Below are positions 8,509-16,882 of a DNA stretch of 64,000 bases, one piece after another. The stretch's first letter is position 1. Every line of letters starts with the position of its first letter. A program made the position numbers and the translations under genes. The notes under the pieces are model-generated. The model was given only the letters and a program-made list of their open reading frames with translations, ran no database searches and was not told where the DNA came from. Source of the DNA: Burkholderiaceae bacterium (GTDB lineage Bacteria > Pseudomonadota > Gammaproteobacteria > Burkholderiales > Burkholderiaceae_C); the NCBI GenBank assembly GCA_913776825.1, contig CAJYPV010000026.1, forward strand, positions 62,001 to 126,000, read 5' to 3'.

Positions 8509-9028
8509 CCGATCGACCGTCGGATCGGCGAATCGGCGAATCGGCGAATCGGCTGTCCGTGTCGCCCGTGCCGCCGACCCTCATGATTCGCGGGGCTTCA
8601 GATTTTTTCGTCAGCTGGTTGGACGGTTTTGGAGGAGCACGATCCGTTGTTCCGCCATGCCGAGCGGGCCGATGCTGCAGCGCATCAAGCGCGAGGCGAT
8701 GAGGCGATGCATGCAGGCTCCGTCGATGGGCGATCCCGATCCGCCCGTTCCCGCGTGTTCCCGTCGCCGCAGCGTGCTGCGCTGCAGCAGGGCTGTCGGG
8801 CTGCGGCGCACCGTCTTCGCCCACGCGCTCAACCCCAACGTGGCGGTCGGGTTTTCACGCAAGTCCCGGGTCAGCCGGTGTACAAGCGCAACTCCCGCCC
8901 GCCATGCGAGATTCGGCGCCATTCGAGCGCTGCTGGCGCGGCACGGGATCGTTCCTTGGGCGCTGCCATCGCGCGCGCCACCGCGTCAGGACCTCCGGAT
9001 CCACGTTGCACGTGAGGCACGTTTGGCC
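8509..9028. other. Gap of about 520 bp with no supported gene
   Basis: No reading frame here has a convincing start, ribosome site or protein-like composition. The only structure is a short tandem repeat (CGAATCGG units, three copies) at about 8527-8552. A T-run near 8605 has no strong preceding stem, so it is not called a terminator. Confidence 0.5.
8525..8552. repeat. Short tandem repeat CGAATCGG x3 downstream of rtcR
   Basis: Three head-to-tail copies of an 8-9 base unit (aatcggcg) begin 17 bp after the rtcR stop. It is probably slippage-generated and no function is evident. Confidence 0.6.
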
Positions 9029-9271
9029 ATGTTGACCCAGACCCTTCACCCACCGCATCACCATCACCACCTCGGCCGCGCCTACCTGCTGGCGTGCTGC
9101 GGCAATGGCCCGTTCCAGGGCCGCTTCATCGTCAAGGGCGAGGCCGACGGGCTGCATGACCGCACCGCCTGGCATGAGCTCGAGGATGAATGGCCGTCGC
9201 CGGAAGACGCGCTGCACCATGCCGAAGTCGTCGCGCGTCAATACATCGCGACCTTTGCCGCACAAGCCTGA
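9029..9271 (+). CDS. Small protein of unknown function (80 residues)
   Basis: The ATG at 9029 has a GAGG about 11 bases upstream. The product begins with a His-rich turn ([10 protein letters not shown]) and continues with a compact soluble domain: [20 protein letters not shown], then a helix-forming [19 protein letters not shown]. The ending resembles short bacterial proteins of about 80 residues with one beta-hairpin and one helix, but I cannot name the family. A longer reading in the same frame from 8657 is possible, but its extra part is Arg/Pro/Ser-rich and lacks protein character. It is followed, after 180 bp, by a chemoreceptor gene. Confidence 0.6.
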   Translation: MLTQTLHPPHHHHHLGRAYLLACCGNGPFQGRFIVKGEADGLHDRTAWHELEDEWPSPEDALHHAEVVARQYIATFAAQA

Positions 9272-9450
9272 GCGGCGCGGTCGGTGACGGCCCCGCGGGC
9301 CTCGACAGCCGGCCCGCAGATGCCTATGGTGGACAGCGGCAGGCATTGGGCTTGCCGCGATCGCCGTTCACGCCACCCGGCGCGGGAACGCGGTGCCTTC
9401 GTGCGCCGCGCCAAGACGCTGGGGACGATGAGGGCTTCAGGGAGCGAACG

Positions 9451-10995
9451 ATGCCAAGACTGACCGACCTCAAGATCGGCACGCGGCTGCTGGCCGCCTT
9501 TGCCGTGCTGCTGGCGCTGCTGCTGCTGGTGCTGGGCGTGGCCTTCTCCGTGCTGAACCGCGTCAACAACACCATGGACGAGGTGGTGAATGACCGCTAC
9601 GCCCAGATCGCGCTCAGCGACAACATCAAGAACATGGGCGACAAGGGCGTGATCCTCATCGGCCGGCTGTTGCTGACCACCGAGCCCGCCCAGGCCAAGC
9701 GCTACATGGACGACTACGCAGCCGTCCGCGCCGCCAACACCGAGAACTTCGCCAAGTTCGAGAAGATGCTCAACACCGACGAGGCGAAGGCGCTTTTTGC
9801 CGATCAGTCGGTGGCGCGCAAGGATTACGGCGCCGCTGTCCGCAAGTTGTTCGACCTGATCGCGGCCGGCCAGCGCGAGCAGGCGATGGCGGTCTACCAG
9901 GGTGAGATGGCGCAGCAGCAGGTCCGCTATTACGCGCTCATCGACAAAATGGTGGATTACCAGTCCCGCGCCATGAGCGACGATGCGGACCGCGCTCGAG
10001 CCGATGCGTCGCGCTCCAAGCAATGGATGGGCGCCGTGGCGGTGCTGGCGGTGCTGCTGGGCGGGGTGATCGCCTGGAGCATCACCCGCTCGATCACCTC
10101 GCGGATCCACAGTGCGATCGCCTTGGCCGAAGGGGTGGCCCAGGGCGATCTCACCCATCGGCCGATGGTGGAGAGCCATGACGAGATCGGGCGCCTGATG
10201 GCCGCGCTGCAGCACATGGTGCGCAGCCTGCATGTGATCGTGACCGAGGTCCGCCATGGGGCGGACACCATTTCCGCCGCCGCGCAGGAAGTGGCCCAGG
10301 GCAACGCCGATCTGTCGGCGCGCACCGAGGCCCAGGCCAGCGCACTGGAACAGACCGCCGCCGCCATGGAAGAACTCACCGCCGCCGTTCGCATGAGTGC
10401 CGACAACGCCAACCAGGCCAGCGCCTCGGCGGTCTCGGCCTCTGACGTCGCTGCGCAAGGCGGCACGGCGGTGGGGCAGGTGGTCGCGACGATGAACACC
10501 ATCTCCGCCTCCTCCCAGCGCATCGGCGAAATCATCGGCGTGATCGATGGCATCGCCTTCCAGACCAACATCCTGGCCTTGAATGCGGCGGTCGAGGCCG
10601 CCCGCGCGGGCGAGCATGGCCGCGGCTTCGCGGTGGTGGCGTCGGAGGTGCGCGCGCTGGCGCAGCGCTCCGCCAGCGCAGCCAAGGAAATCAAGACCTT
10701 GATCGATGCCTCGGCCGAGCAGGTCGGTGCGGGCAGTCGATTGGTCGAGCAGGCGGGCGCCACGATGCAGCAGGTGGTCGCCGGCATTCAGCAGGTCAGC
10801 GGCGTGGTGGCGGAGATCAGCGCCTCCAGCCGCGAGCAGAGCATGGGCATCGAGCAGGTCAACGCCGCCATCATCCAGATGGACGACACCACCCAGCAGA
10901 ACGCCGCGATGGTCGAGCAGAGCACCGCGTCCGCCTGGGCCTTGCAGGACCAGGCGGCGCAGCTCAACAACGCGGTGCGGGCCTTCGTGCTCTAG
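9451..10995 (+). CDS. Methyl-accepting chemotaxis protein
   Basis: A 514-residue transmembrane chemoreceptor. TM1 spans about residues 11-33 and a periplasmic four-helix ligand domain about 35-190. TM2 ([18 protein letters not shown]) is at about 190-210, followed by a HAMP domain. The cytoplasmic signalling rod carries the hairpin tip [20 protein letters not shown], which contacts CheA/CheW. Methylation-helix Gln/Glu pairs flank it. The start follows a GGGAG ribosome site at 9440. No chemotaxis kinase genes are adjacent, so this is an orphan receptor working with che genes elsewhere. There is no recognisable CheR-tethering NWETF-type C-terminal pentapeptide; the protein ends in a hydrophobic RAFVL. 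Confidence 0.95.
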   Translation: MPRLTDLKIGTRLLAAFAVLLALLLLVLGVAFSVLNRVNNTMDEVVNDRYAQIALSDNIKNMGDKGVILIGRLLLTTEPAQAKRYMDDYAAVRAANTENFAKFEKMLNTDEAKALFADQSVARKDYGAAVRKLFDLIAAGQREQAMAVYQGEMAQQQVRYYALIDKMVDYQSRAMSDDADRARADASRSKQWMGAVAVLAVLLGGVIAWSITRSITSRIHSAIALAEGVAQGDLTHRPMVESHDEIGRLMAALQHMVRSLHVIVTEVRHGADTISAAAQEVAQGNADLSARTEAQASALEQTAAAMEELTAAVRMSADNANQASASAVSASDVAAQGGTAVGQVVATMNTISASSQRIGEIIGVIDGIAFQTNILALNAAVEAARAGEHGRGFAVVASEVRALAQRSASAAKEIKTLIDASAEQVGAGSRLVEQAGATMQQVVAGIQQVSGVVAEISASSREQSMGIEQVNAAIIQMDDTTQQNAAMVEQSTASAWALQDQAAQLNNAVRAFVL

Positions 10996-11109
10996 GGCTA
11001 GGGCCCTTTGCATCGCGCCTCGCGGGCGTTGGGCAGCGCTTCGCCAGGGCTGGCACCGCGGCAGTCTTGGCGGCTCGCAGCCTGACGAGCCGCCAGCCAT
11101 GGAGATCGC

Positions 11110-13743
11110 ATGAACGACAAGGTCCCCGGCGAGGCGTTTCACGCGCCGTCGCAGCCCCGTCTCCGTCCCGAAGTCCATGCCTTCATTGCGGCGCACCGGC
11201 GCGATGGGCATCGCTGCGCGCGGGTGGACCCGCTGGGCCTGTGCGCGCCGGCCGACCTCGGGCTGCTGGATCCGCAGCGCTTCGGGCTGTCGCCGTCGGA
11301 ATGGCTGACGCCGGCGGGCACGCCGCTGTGGAATGCGCGCAGCGTCGCCGATCTGGACCGCAGCCTGAAGGCGACCTACTGCGGCGGCCTGGCGCTGGAT
11401 GCGAGCGCGATCCGCAATGAGATGCGGCGCGACTGGCTGTTCCATCGCATGGAAGCCGCGCCGCCCGCGCCGGTGGGCGCGCGGGAGCGGCTGGCGCTGC
11501 TGGAGCGGTTGATCCGCGCGCAGGCCTGGGAGCAGCATGTGGCGCAGCAGTTCCCGCATGCGAAGCGGTTCTCGCTGGAAGGGTGCGAGACGCTGATCCC
11601 CCTGCTGGAAAGCCTGTGCAGCGAAGCTGCGGCGCACGGCGTGCAGCGGGCCTTCCTGGGCATGCCGCATCGCGGTCGGGTGAATGTGCTGGTCAACCTC
11701 ATGGGCGTGGCACCGGCGCAGGTGCTGGATTTCTTCGATCCGAAATCGCCGCATCCGGAGCGCCACACCGATCTGGTCTATCACTTCGGCGGCGAGCGGG
11801 CGTTTCCGACCGCCCATGGTCCGGTGCGACTGATCCTGGCGCACAACCCGTCGCATTTGCAAAGCGTCTATCCGGTGCTGGTCGGCATGACCCGCGCCTG
11901 CCAGGATGCGCTCGGCGAGGACGGTCCCGCGCAGGTGCTGCCGGTCATGCTGCATGGCGATGCGGCCTTCGCGGGGCAGGGCGTGGTAATGGAGAGCCTG
12001 ATGCTGGGCACCAAGCCGGGCTACTCGGTCGGCGGCACGGTGCATGTGATCATCAACAACCAGATCGGTTTCACCGAGCCGAACCTGATGTCCACCTGGC
12101 CGCCGCAGAGCTGCACCGATGTCACCCGCATGGTCGACGCGCCGGTGCTGCGGGTGAATGCCGATGATCCGGAACAGGCCTTGCGCGCCGCCGCGATCGC
12201 GATGGACTGGCGCGCCCGCTTCCACAGCGATGTGGTGATCGATCTGATCGGCTATCGCCGCCTGGGCCATTCGGAGAGCGACGTGCCCGCGCTCACCCGG
12301 CCACGGGTGCATGCGATCACCCAGCGCCACACCACCGTGCCCGATCTCTATGCCGCCGCGCTGCAGGCTGAAGGCGTCGCCGCGCCGGAGGCGATGACCG
12401 ACCACGTCACCCGCAGCCGCGTGCGGGCGCATCAGGACTTTTCCAACCCCGAGATGCCGGCGCCGCGCCGCGCCGCCGTGCCGCAGACCGCCGAGTCCCC
12501 CGCGACCACCGCCCGCGACCGCGCGGTCACGGCGACCGAGCTGCGCGACCTGGTGATGGCGATGACGACGCTCCCCTCCGGCTTCCAGCCGCATGTGGTG
12601 GTGCAGACGCTGATCGATCACTGGCGGCGCATGGTGGCGCCGGCGCTGGCCGGGGAGGGCGCGCCGTCGCCGTCGGAGGCCCCGGCGATGCCCATCAACT
12701 GGTGCCTGGCGGAGAACCTGGCCTACGCCACCCTGCTGCGACGGGGCGTGGACATCCGCATCTCCGGCATGGATGTCCGTCGCGGCACCTTCTTGCATCG
12801 TCAGGCGGTGTGGACCTCGCAGACCGACTCCCGCCAGCCGGACGAGGTCGTGCCGCTGCGGCAGCTGGGCCAGGGCGCGGCGCGTTTCGACATCGTGAAT
12901 TCGCCCTTGTCGGAAGAAGCGGTGCTGGGCTTCGAATACGGGTACAGCGTGCAGACCGCCACCGGCCTGACGATTTGGGAGGCCCAGTTCGGCGACTTCG
13001 TCAACGGCGCGCAGGTCTTTGTCGACCAGTACATCAGCTCAGGCGAAGAGAAATGGGGATTGCCCTCCGCGCTGACGCTGCTCCTGCCGCATGGCCATGA
13101 GGGCATCGGCCCGGATCACTCCAGCGGCTATCTGGGTCGCTTCCTCCAGCTGTGCGGCGGCGGGAACTGGCGGGTGGCCTGTCCGTCCACGGCAGCGCAG
13201 TGGTTTCATCTTTTGCGCCATCAGGGGCTGTCGCCCCAACGCAAACCTCTGGTGGTGATGACGCCCAAGGGCACGCTTTATCACGAGGCGGCTTCGCATG
13301 CGCCGCTGCAGGCTCTGACGGACGGCCACTTCCAGCCGGTGCTGGACGATGAGCGGGTGGAGCGTCGCGCGCAGGTCGAGCGTGCACTGCTGTGCAGCGG
13401 CAAGGTGTTCTATGACCTGGACCGAGGCCGGCAGGCGGTCACCCGCTCGGACCTGGCGATCTGGCGCCTGGAACAGTTTTATCCCGAGCCCGCCGAGGCG
13501 CTGACCGCGCTGCTGGCCCGCTATCCGGGGCTGATCGAACTCACCTGGGTGCAGGAAGAGCACCGCAATCAGGGCGCGTGGAGCTTCGTGCGCGAGCTGC
13601 TGGAGCCGCTGCTGCCCGCGCGGGTGCGTTTGCGCTGCGTCGCGCGGCCGACCTCCGGGTCGGGCGCGACGTCGTCACAAGCGATTCATCACCAGGAGCA
13701 GAAAGCGCTGGTGGCCGAAGCGCTGGGCGAAGCCCAGCCCTGA
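11110..13743 (+). CDS. 2-oxoglutarate dehydrogenase E1-like protein, stand-alone (SucA/DHTKD1 type)
   Basis: An 877-residue thiamine-diphosphate enzyme. Recognisable blocks are GMPHRGRVNVLVNL, HNPSHLQSVYPVL, the ThDP-site GDAAFAGQG (about 282) with NNQIGFTEP (about 316) and the RRLGHSESDVP loop. The transketolase-like second domain has SEEAVLGFEYGYS and LLPHGHEGIGPDHSS. It is about 60-80 residues shorter than usual SucA because the N-terminal E2-docking helix is missing: homology begins almost at once with the RRDGHRCARVDPLGL segment. No odhB (E2) or lpd (E3) gene is adjacent. It may therefore be a second, specialised 2-oxoacid dehydrogenase or decarboxylase E1, as with DHTKD1-like enzymes. 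Confidence 0.85.
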   Translation: MNDKVPGEAFHAPSQPRLRPEVHAFIAAHRRDGHRCARVDPLGLCAPADLGLLDPQRFGLSPSEWLTPAGTPLWNARSVADLDRSLKATYCGGLALDASAIRNEMRRDWLFHRMEAAPPAPVGARERLALLERLIRAQAWEQHVAQQFPHAKRFSLEGCETLIPLLESLCSEAAAHGVQRAFLGMPHRGRVNVLVNLMGVAPAQVLDFFDPKSPHPERHTDLVYHFGGERAFPTAHGPVRLILAHNPSHLQSVYPVLVGMTRACQDALGEDGPAQVLPVMLHGDAAFAGQGVVMESLMLGTKPGYSVGGTVHVIINNQIGFTEPNLMSTWPPQSCTDVTRMVDAPVLRVNADDPEQALRAAAIAMDWRARFHSDVVIDLIGYRRLGHSESDVPALTRPRVHAITQRHTTVPDLYAAALQAEGVAAPEAMTDHVTRSRVRAHQDFSNPEMPAPRRAAVPQTAESPATTARDRAVTATELRDLVMAMTTLPSGFQPHVVVQTLIDHWRRMVAPALAGEGAPSPSEAPAMPINWCLAENLAYATLLRRGVDIRISGMDVRRGTFLHRQAVWTSQTDSRQPDEVVPLRQLGQGAARFDIVNSPLSEEAVLGFEYGYSVQTATGLTIWEAQFGDFVNGAQVFVDQYISSGEEKWGLPSALTLLLPHGHEGIGPDHSSGYLGRFLQLCGGGNWRVACPSTAAQWFHLLRHQGLSPQRKPLVVMTPKGTLYHEAASHAPLQALTDGHFQPVLDDERVERRAQVERALLCSGKVFYDLDRGRQAVTRSDLAIWRLEQFYPEPAEALTALLARYPGLIELTWVQEEHRNQGAWSFVRELLEPLLPARVRLRCVARPTSGSGATSSQAIHHQEQKALVAEALGEAQP

Positions 13744-13806
13744 CGGTGGCCCGCAAGGCGATCCTCGCGCCAGCCTTCACCGCAGCCGTGGCTGCGGCCT
13801 GAGCGG

Positions 13807-14175
13807 TCACTGCCCCAGCGAATCGGTGCGCCGCGCACTGGAGGGGCTGTCATGCCCCTGACCCTGCGGACGACCGAACTCACGGATCTCGATCGCATGG
13901 CAGGCCGCTTCGGTGGCGAAATTCAGCGCTTCGTTCTCGGTCGCCCAGGTCGGATCGAGCGACGGATGCAGCGCATCGGCCGTGCCGCTGATGGGCAGCG
14001 ACTGCAACTGGAACTGACCCTGCCAATGCGCCTGGCCGACCGCGCGCGCCTCGACGACGTACTCGATGCCGCGGTAGTGGCCTTCGCGGCGGGCGGTGAT
14101 GGTGCCGGCCACGGGCTCGGTCAGCGGCGCAGCGGCCTGGCGCTCGGTCGGGTCCGGAAAGATGTCGGTGCTCAT
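13807..14175 (-). CDS. Small protein of unknown function
   Basis: A 122-residue soluble protein. Its middle (GHYRGIEYVVEARAV, then WQGQFQLQSLPISG) looks like a small antiparallel beta domain, and a helix (TENEALNFATEAACHAIEI) follows. The ends are polar and Pro/Ser/Gln-rich. The gene lies between the E1-like gene (converging) and the GGDEF gene (diverging). I do not recognise the family. Confidence 0.6.
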   Translation of the reverse strand: MSTDIFPDPTERQAAAPLTEPVAGTITARREGHYRGIEYVVEARAVGQAHWQGQFQLQSLPISGTADALHPSLDPTWATENEALNFATEAACHAIEIREFGRPQGQGHDSPSSARRTDSLGQ

Positions 14176-14332
14176 GAGCGGTCTCCTGCGCCGGGCTGGC
14201 GCCTTGGTCGCCCTGGCGGCAAAAGCCGGTCCCGCGCGGACGACTGGTCGCTGACCGGCGCCAGGCGGCCGTCGTCGCTCCCCGGACTTGTGACAATATG
14301 GCGATAGTTACCACCCGACAACACGCTCGATC

Positions 14333-15502
14333 TTGGATGCCCTGCTCGCCCAGCTTTCCACCTCGCTTCCGCAAGCCCACACGCTGGACCAACTCGCCCG
14401 GCCGCTGCTGGAAATGCTGGGCAGGGTCACCGGTCTGGAATCGACCTATCTGACGACGATCGATCGGGACGCCGACACACAGACGATCCAGATTGCGCGC
14501 AATACCGGCAGCCTGGCGATGGCGGAGGGCCTGACCGTGCCGTGGTCGGACACCCTGTGCAAGCGCGCGCTGGACAGCGGTTGCCTGGCCACCAGCCAGG
14601 TCGACATGCTCTGGGCGGATTCCGAAGCCGCGCGTCGTCTGGGCATCAAGACCTACATGACCTCCCCGATCCGTGGCGATGGCGGCGAGCTGCTCGGCAC
14701 GCTGTGCGCGGCCAGCCCGCGCCGCGAGCCGATCGGGGGCGATGCGGAAACCCTGCTGCGGCTGTTTTCGACCCTGGTCAGCCAGTTCCTGCAGCGCGAG
14801 CGCCTGATGACCGAGCTGCGCCTGGCCAATGAGCGGCTCACCACCTATGCCCTGACCGATGCGCTGACCGGCCTGCCCAACCGCCGCGCACTGTTCGACG
14901 ATCTGCAGCGGCTGCTCAACCGCGCGGTGCGCGACGGCACCAGCGTGCTGGTCGGCTGCATCGATCTGGATGGCTTCAAGGCGATCAATGACCGGCATGG
15001 GCATCAGGTGGGCGACCGCTTCCTGGAAGCCGTCGCGCAGCGGCTGTCGCTGGAGCTGCGCGGCTCCGACCTGCTGGCTCGCATGGGCGGCGATGAGTTC
15101 GTGGTGGTCGGCCCCGGCGCCGATCTCACCCAATGGCCGGCGCAGGAAGGCGCACTGATCGAGCACGGCGAGCCGCACCTGGCGGCGCGCACGCTGCAGC
15201 AGCGGGCCACGCTGGCCACCGTCGGTCGCTTCGAGCTGGGAGATCAGGTGCTGCATTACGCCGGCGCGAGCGTCGGCGTGGTGGCGCTGAATCCGGTCGG
15301 CCTGAGCGCCGAGGAAGCGCTGCAACTGGCCGATGCGCGGATGTATGAGGTCAAACGTCGGCGCCATCAGCAAGCGCAGCACGCCAGCGCCGCCACGGGC
15401 GATCACGCGGGAATAGTGCCGACGGCAGAGGGCGGCGCACCGACGTCTGCTTCCGCATCGACCACCTCAGCGTCCTCTTCCTCGACCCCGTCTTTGACCT
15501 GA
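14333..15502 (+). CDS. GAF-GGDEF diguanylate cyclase
   Basis: A 389-residue predicted cyclic-di-GMP synthase. A GAF-type sensor occupies about residues 10-165 (LEMLGRVTGLESTYLT, ending ETLLRLFSTLVSQFL). The GGDEF domain spans about 175-345, with LTGLPNRRA, the intact active site MGGDEFV and an RxxD (RGSD) five residues upstream, which is the product-inhibition I-site. The tail is Ser/Thr/Ala-rich. The start appears to be TTG at 14333: an in-frame stop at 14291 blocks extension and the nearby ATGs are out of frame. No ribosome site is obvious, so expression may be low. The protein is soluble. Confidence 0.9.
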   Translation: MDALLAQLSTSLPQAHTLDQLARPLLEMLGRVTGLESTYLTTIDRDADTQTIQIARNTGSLAMAEGLTVPWSDTLCKRALDSGCLATSQVDMLWADSEAARRLGIKTYMTSPIRGDGGELLGTLCAASPRREPIGGDAETLLRLFSTLVSQFLQRERLMTELRLANERLTTYALTDALTGLPNRRALFDDLQRLLNRAVRDGTSVLVGCIDLDGFKAINDRHGHQVGDRFLEAVAQRLSLELRGSDLLARMGGDEFVVVGPGADLTQWPAQEGALIEHGEPHLAARTLQQRATLATVGRFELGDQVLHYAGASVGVVALNPVGLSAEEALQLADARMYEVKRRRHQQAQHASAATGDHAGIVPTAEGGAPTSASASTTSASSSSTPSLT

Positions 15503-15568
15503 TCGCCGTCCGCTACGACGATCGGATCAAGCCGCCGCCTCAGGCGCTCGACGGGCCGTGGGGACGCC

Positions 15569-16672
15569 TCAGGCGCGGCGCGTCAGCCTCGGTTCGTGAA
15601 TGGGGCATCGATTGAACGCCCCACGGAACTGACGCGAAGCGGCCAGCACCACGCGCCGCGCGCGATTCACCGCACCGAGCGGGCGATGCGCCGCCAGCGC
15701 ATGCCAGGGATCGAACGCGAGTTCATCCTCTTCGACCTGGCTGCGCCCCTGCAGCCAGCTCTGCTGCTGCGGGATGCGCAGCGAGGCGACGGTCACCCAC
15801 GGACTCAGTTCCTCCGGCCAGACCACCGACGCCTCCTCGATCGGCATGCGGTCCAGATCGGTACAGAGCTGCACGCGCAGCGCCCATTCGGCCGGCTCGG
15901 CCGCCTGCGCAAAGAAGGCCGAGACGGCATGGCGCAGCAGGTCCTCGTCGTCGCCGTGCAGGTGGAGGTCGGTGAGCGCGGTGAGCGCCGGCGACACCGG
16001 CGCGATCGAGAACTTGGCGATGTGGGGCCCGTACAGGAAGGGCGTCTGCGAGAAGTAGGTCTCGCCCAGCGGATGCGCCTGCGGCTCGCCGCCCAGCGCC
16101 TTGAGCTGCGCGCTCTCGCCGCCGACCGCTTCCAGCAGCGCTTCCGCGCCCTGCAGCACCGAGGACAACATCTCCTTGGCCTGCGGTGCTTTCTCGGTGG
16201 TGGCGGCGAGCAGCTTCATGTCCTTCAGGAAGTCCTTCGGACCGGCGCGAGAGAACGCGGGACCATTGACCATCAGGAAGTCCTGCGTGTCGTGGTCGGC
16301 CGATTCGGCCACGCGGTCACCGGGCACACGCATCAGCTTCAAGGCCATCGCGCGAGGCGTGGAGACCTGATCGGACAGCTGCTCCGCCGGTGGCGACGAA
16401 AGCCGCATCAGCGCGTCATAGCGGCCCGGCTGCGCGAACAGGCCCTGCGCATACGGCGCGGGCAGGTCGTCCAACACGGTCAGCGTGCCGCGCAGCAAGC
16501 CATGACCCTTGGCATGCACCGCACGGAAGGCATGGCCTTCGTTGTCGGCCACGGTGTGGGCCATCTCGAGGAAGACCTCGACCAGCTCCCGAATGGTGTC
16601 GATCTCACCGGGTTCGGTCTGCTCCATGTCGGCTTGGAAATGCACCGGCTGAAGGTCGGGCGGAAGGCTCAT
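15569..16672 (-). CDS. Catalase-fold family protein (SrpA-like)
   Basis: A 367-residue member of the heme-dependent catalase superfamily, divergent type. The fold signature AVHAKGHGLLRGTLTVLDDLP carries a distal His, and PRAMALKLM and TQDFLMVNGPAFSR follow. This subgroup is shorter than true catalases (about 480 residues) and lacks most of the C-terminal helical domain; its activity is usually undefined and may be peroxidase-like. The start at 16672 is chosen because GAGGAG lies 9 bases upstream. A longer reading to 16774 would add a Ser/Arg/Ala-rich stretch before that ribosome site. There is no signal peptide. It lies downstream of, and co-directional with, the large hybrid kinase gene. Confidence 0.8.
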   Translation of the reverse strand: MSLPPDLQPVHFQADMEQTEPGEIDTIRELVEVFLEMAHTVADNEGHAFRAVHAKGHGLLRGTLTVLDDLPAPYAQGLFAQPGRYDALMRLSSPPAEQLSDQVSTPRAMALKLMRVPGDRVAESADHDTQDFLMVNGPAFSRAGPKDFLKDMKLLAATTEKAPQAKEMLSSVLQGAEALLEAVGGESAQLKALGGEPQAHPLGETYFSQTPFLYGPHIAKFSIAPVSPALTALTDLHLHGDDEDLLRHAVSAFFAQAAEPAEWALRVQLCTDLDRMPIEEASVVWPEELSPWVTVASLRIPQQQSWLQGRSQVEEDELAFDPWHALAAHRPLGAVNRARRVVLAASRQFRGAFNRCPIHEPRLTRRA

Positions 16673-16882
16673 TGCGCTGGCTCCTCGGGGCGTCGCTGTT
16701 GTGCTGCCAAGCGGCAATGCACATGCCCAAGAAGCGTTCGCGATGCGTGCCCGACGCGTGCCCGACAACGGCACTGTGCGCTGCCGAGCGCAGAGGGGGA
16801 CGGCGTTTGTCCCCGATGCCTACGGGCCTTCCGGCCGGGAGCCGCCTGGCGGCGGGCGTGCCGCGCCCGCCGACGGCAGGCC

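Noticed and set aside
8657..9271. Longer version of the small protein gene at 9029
   Set aside because: The upstream extension is Arg/Pro/Ser-rich, has no ribosome site and does not read like protein sequence; the ATG at 9029 is better supported.
9238..12798. 1186-codon minus-strand frame opposite the chemoreceptor and E1-like genes
   Set aside because: Shadow of two clear genes, with no domain content.
15503..15568. Terminator between the GGDEF and catalase-fold genes
   Set aside because: The visible CGCCTCAGGCG copies are direct repeats and do not make a convincing stem with a T-tract.
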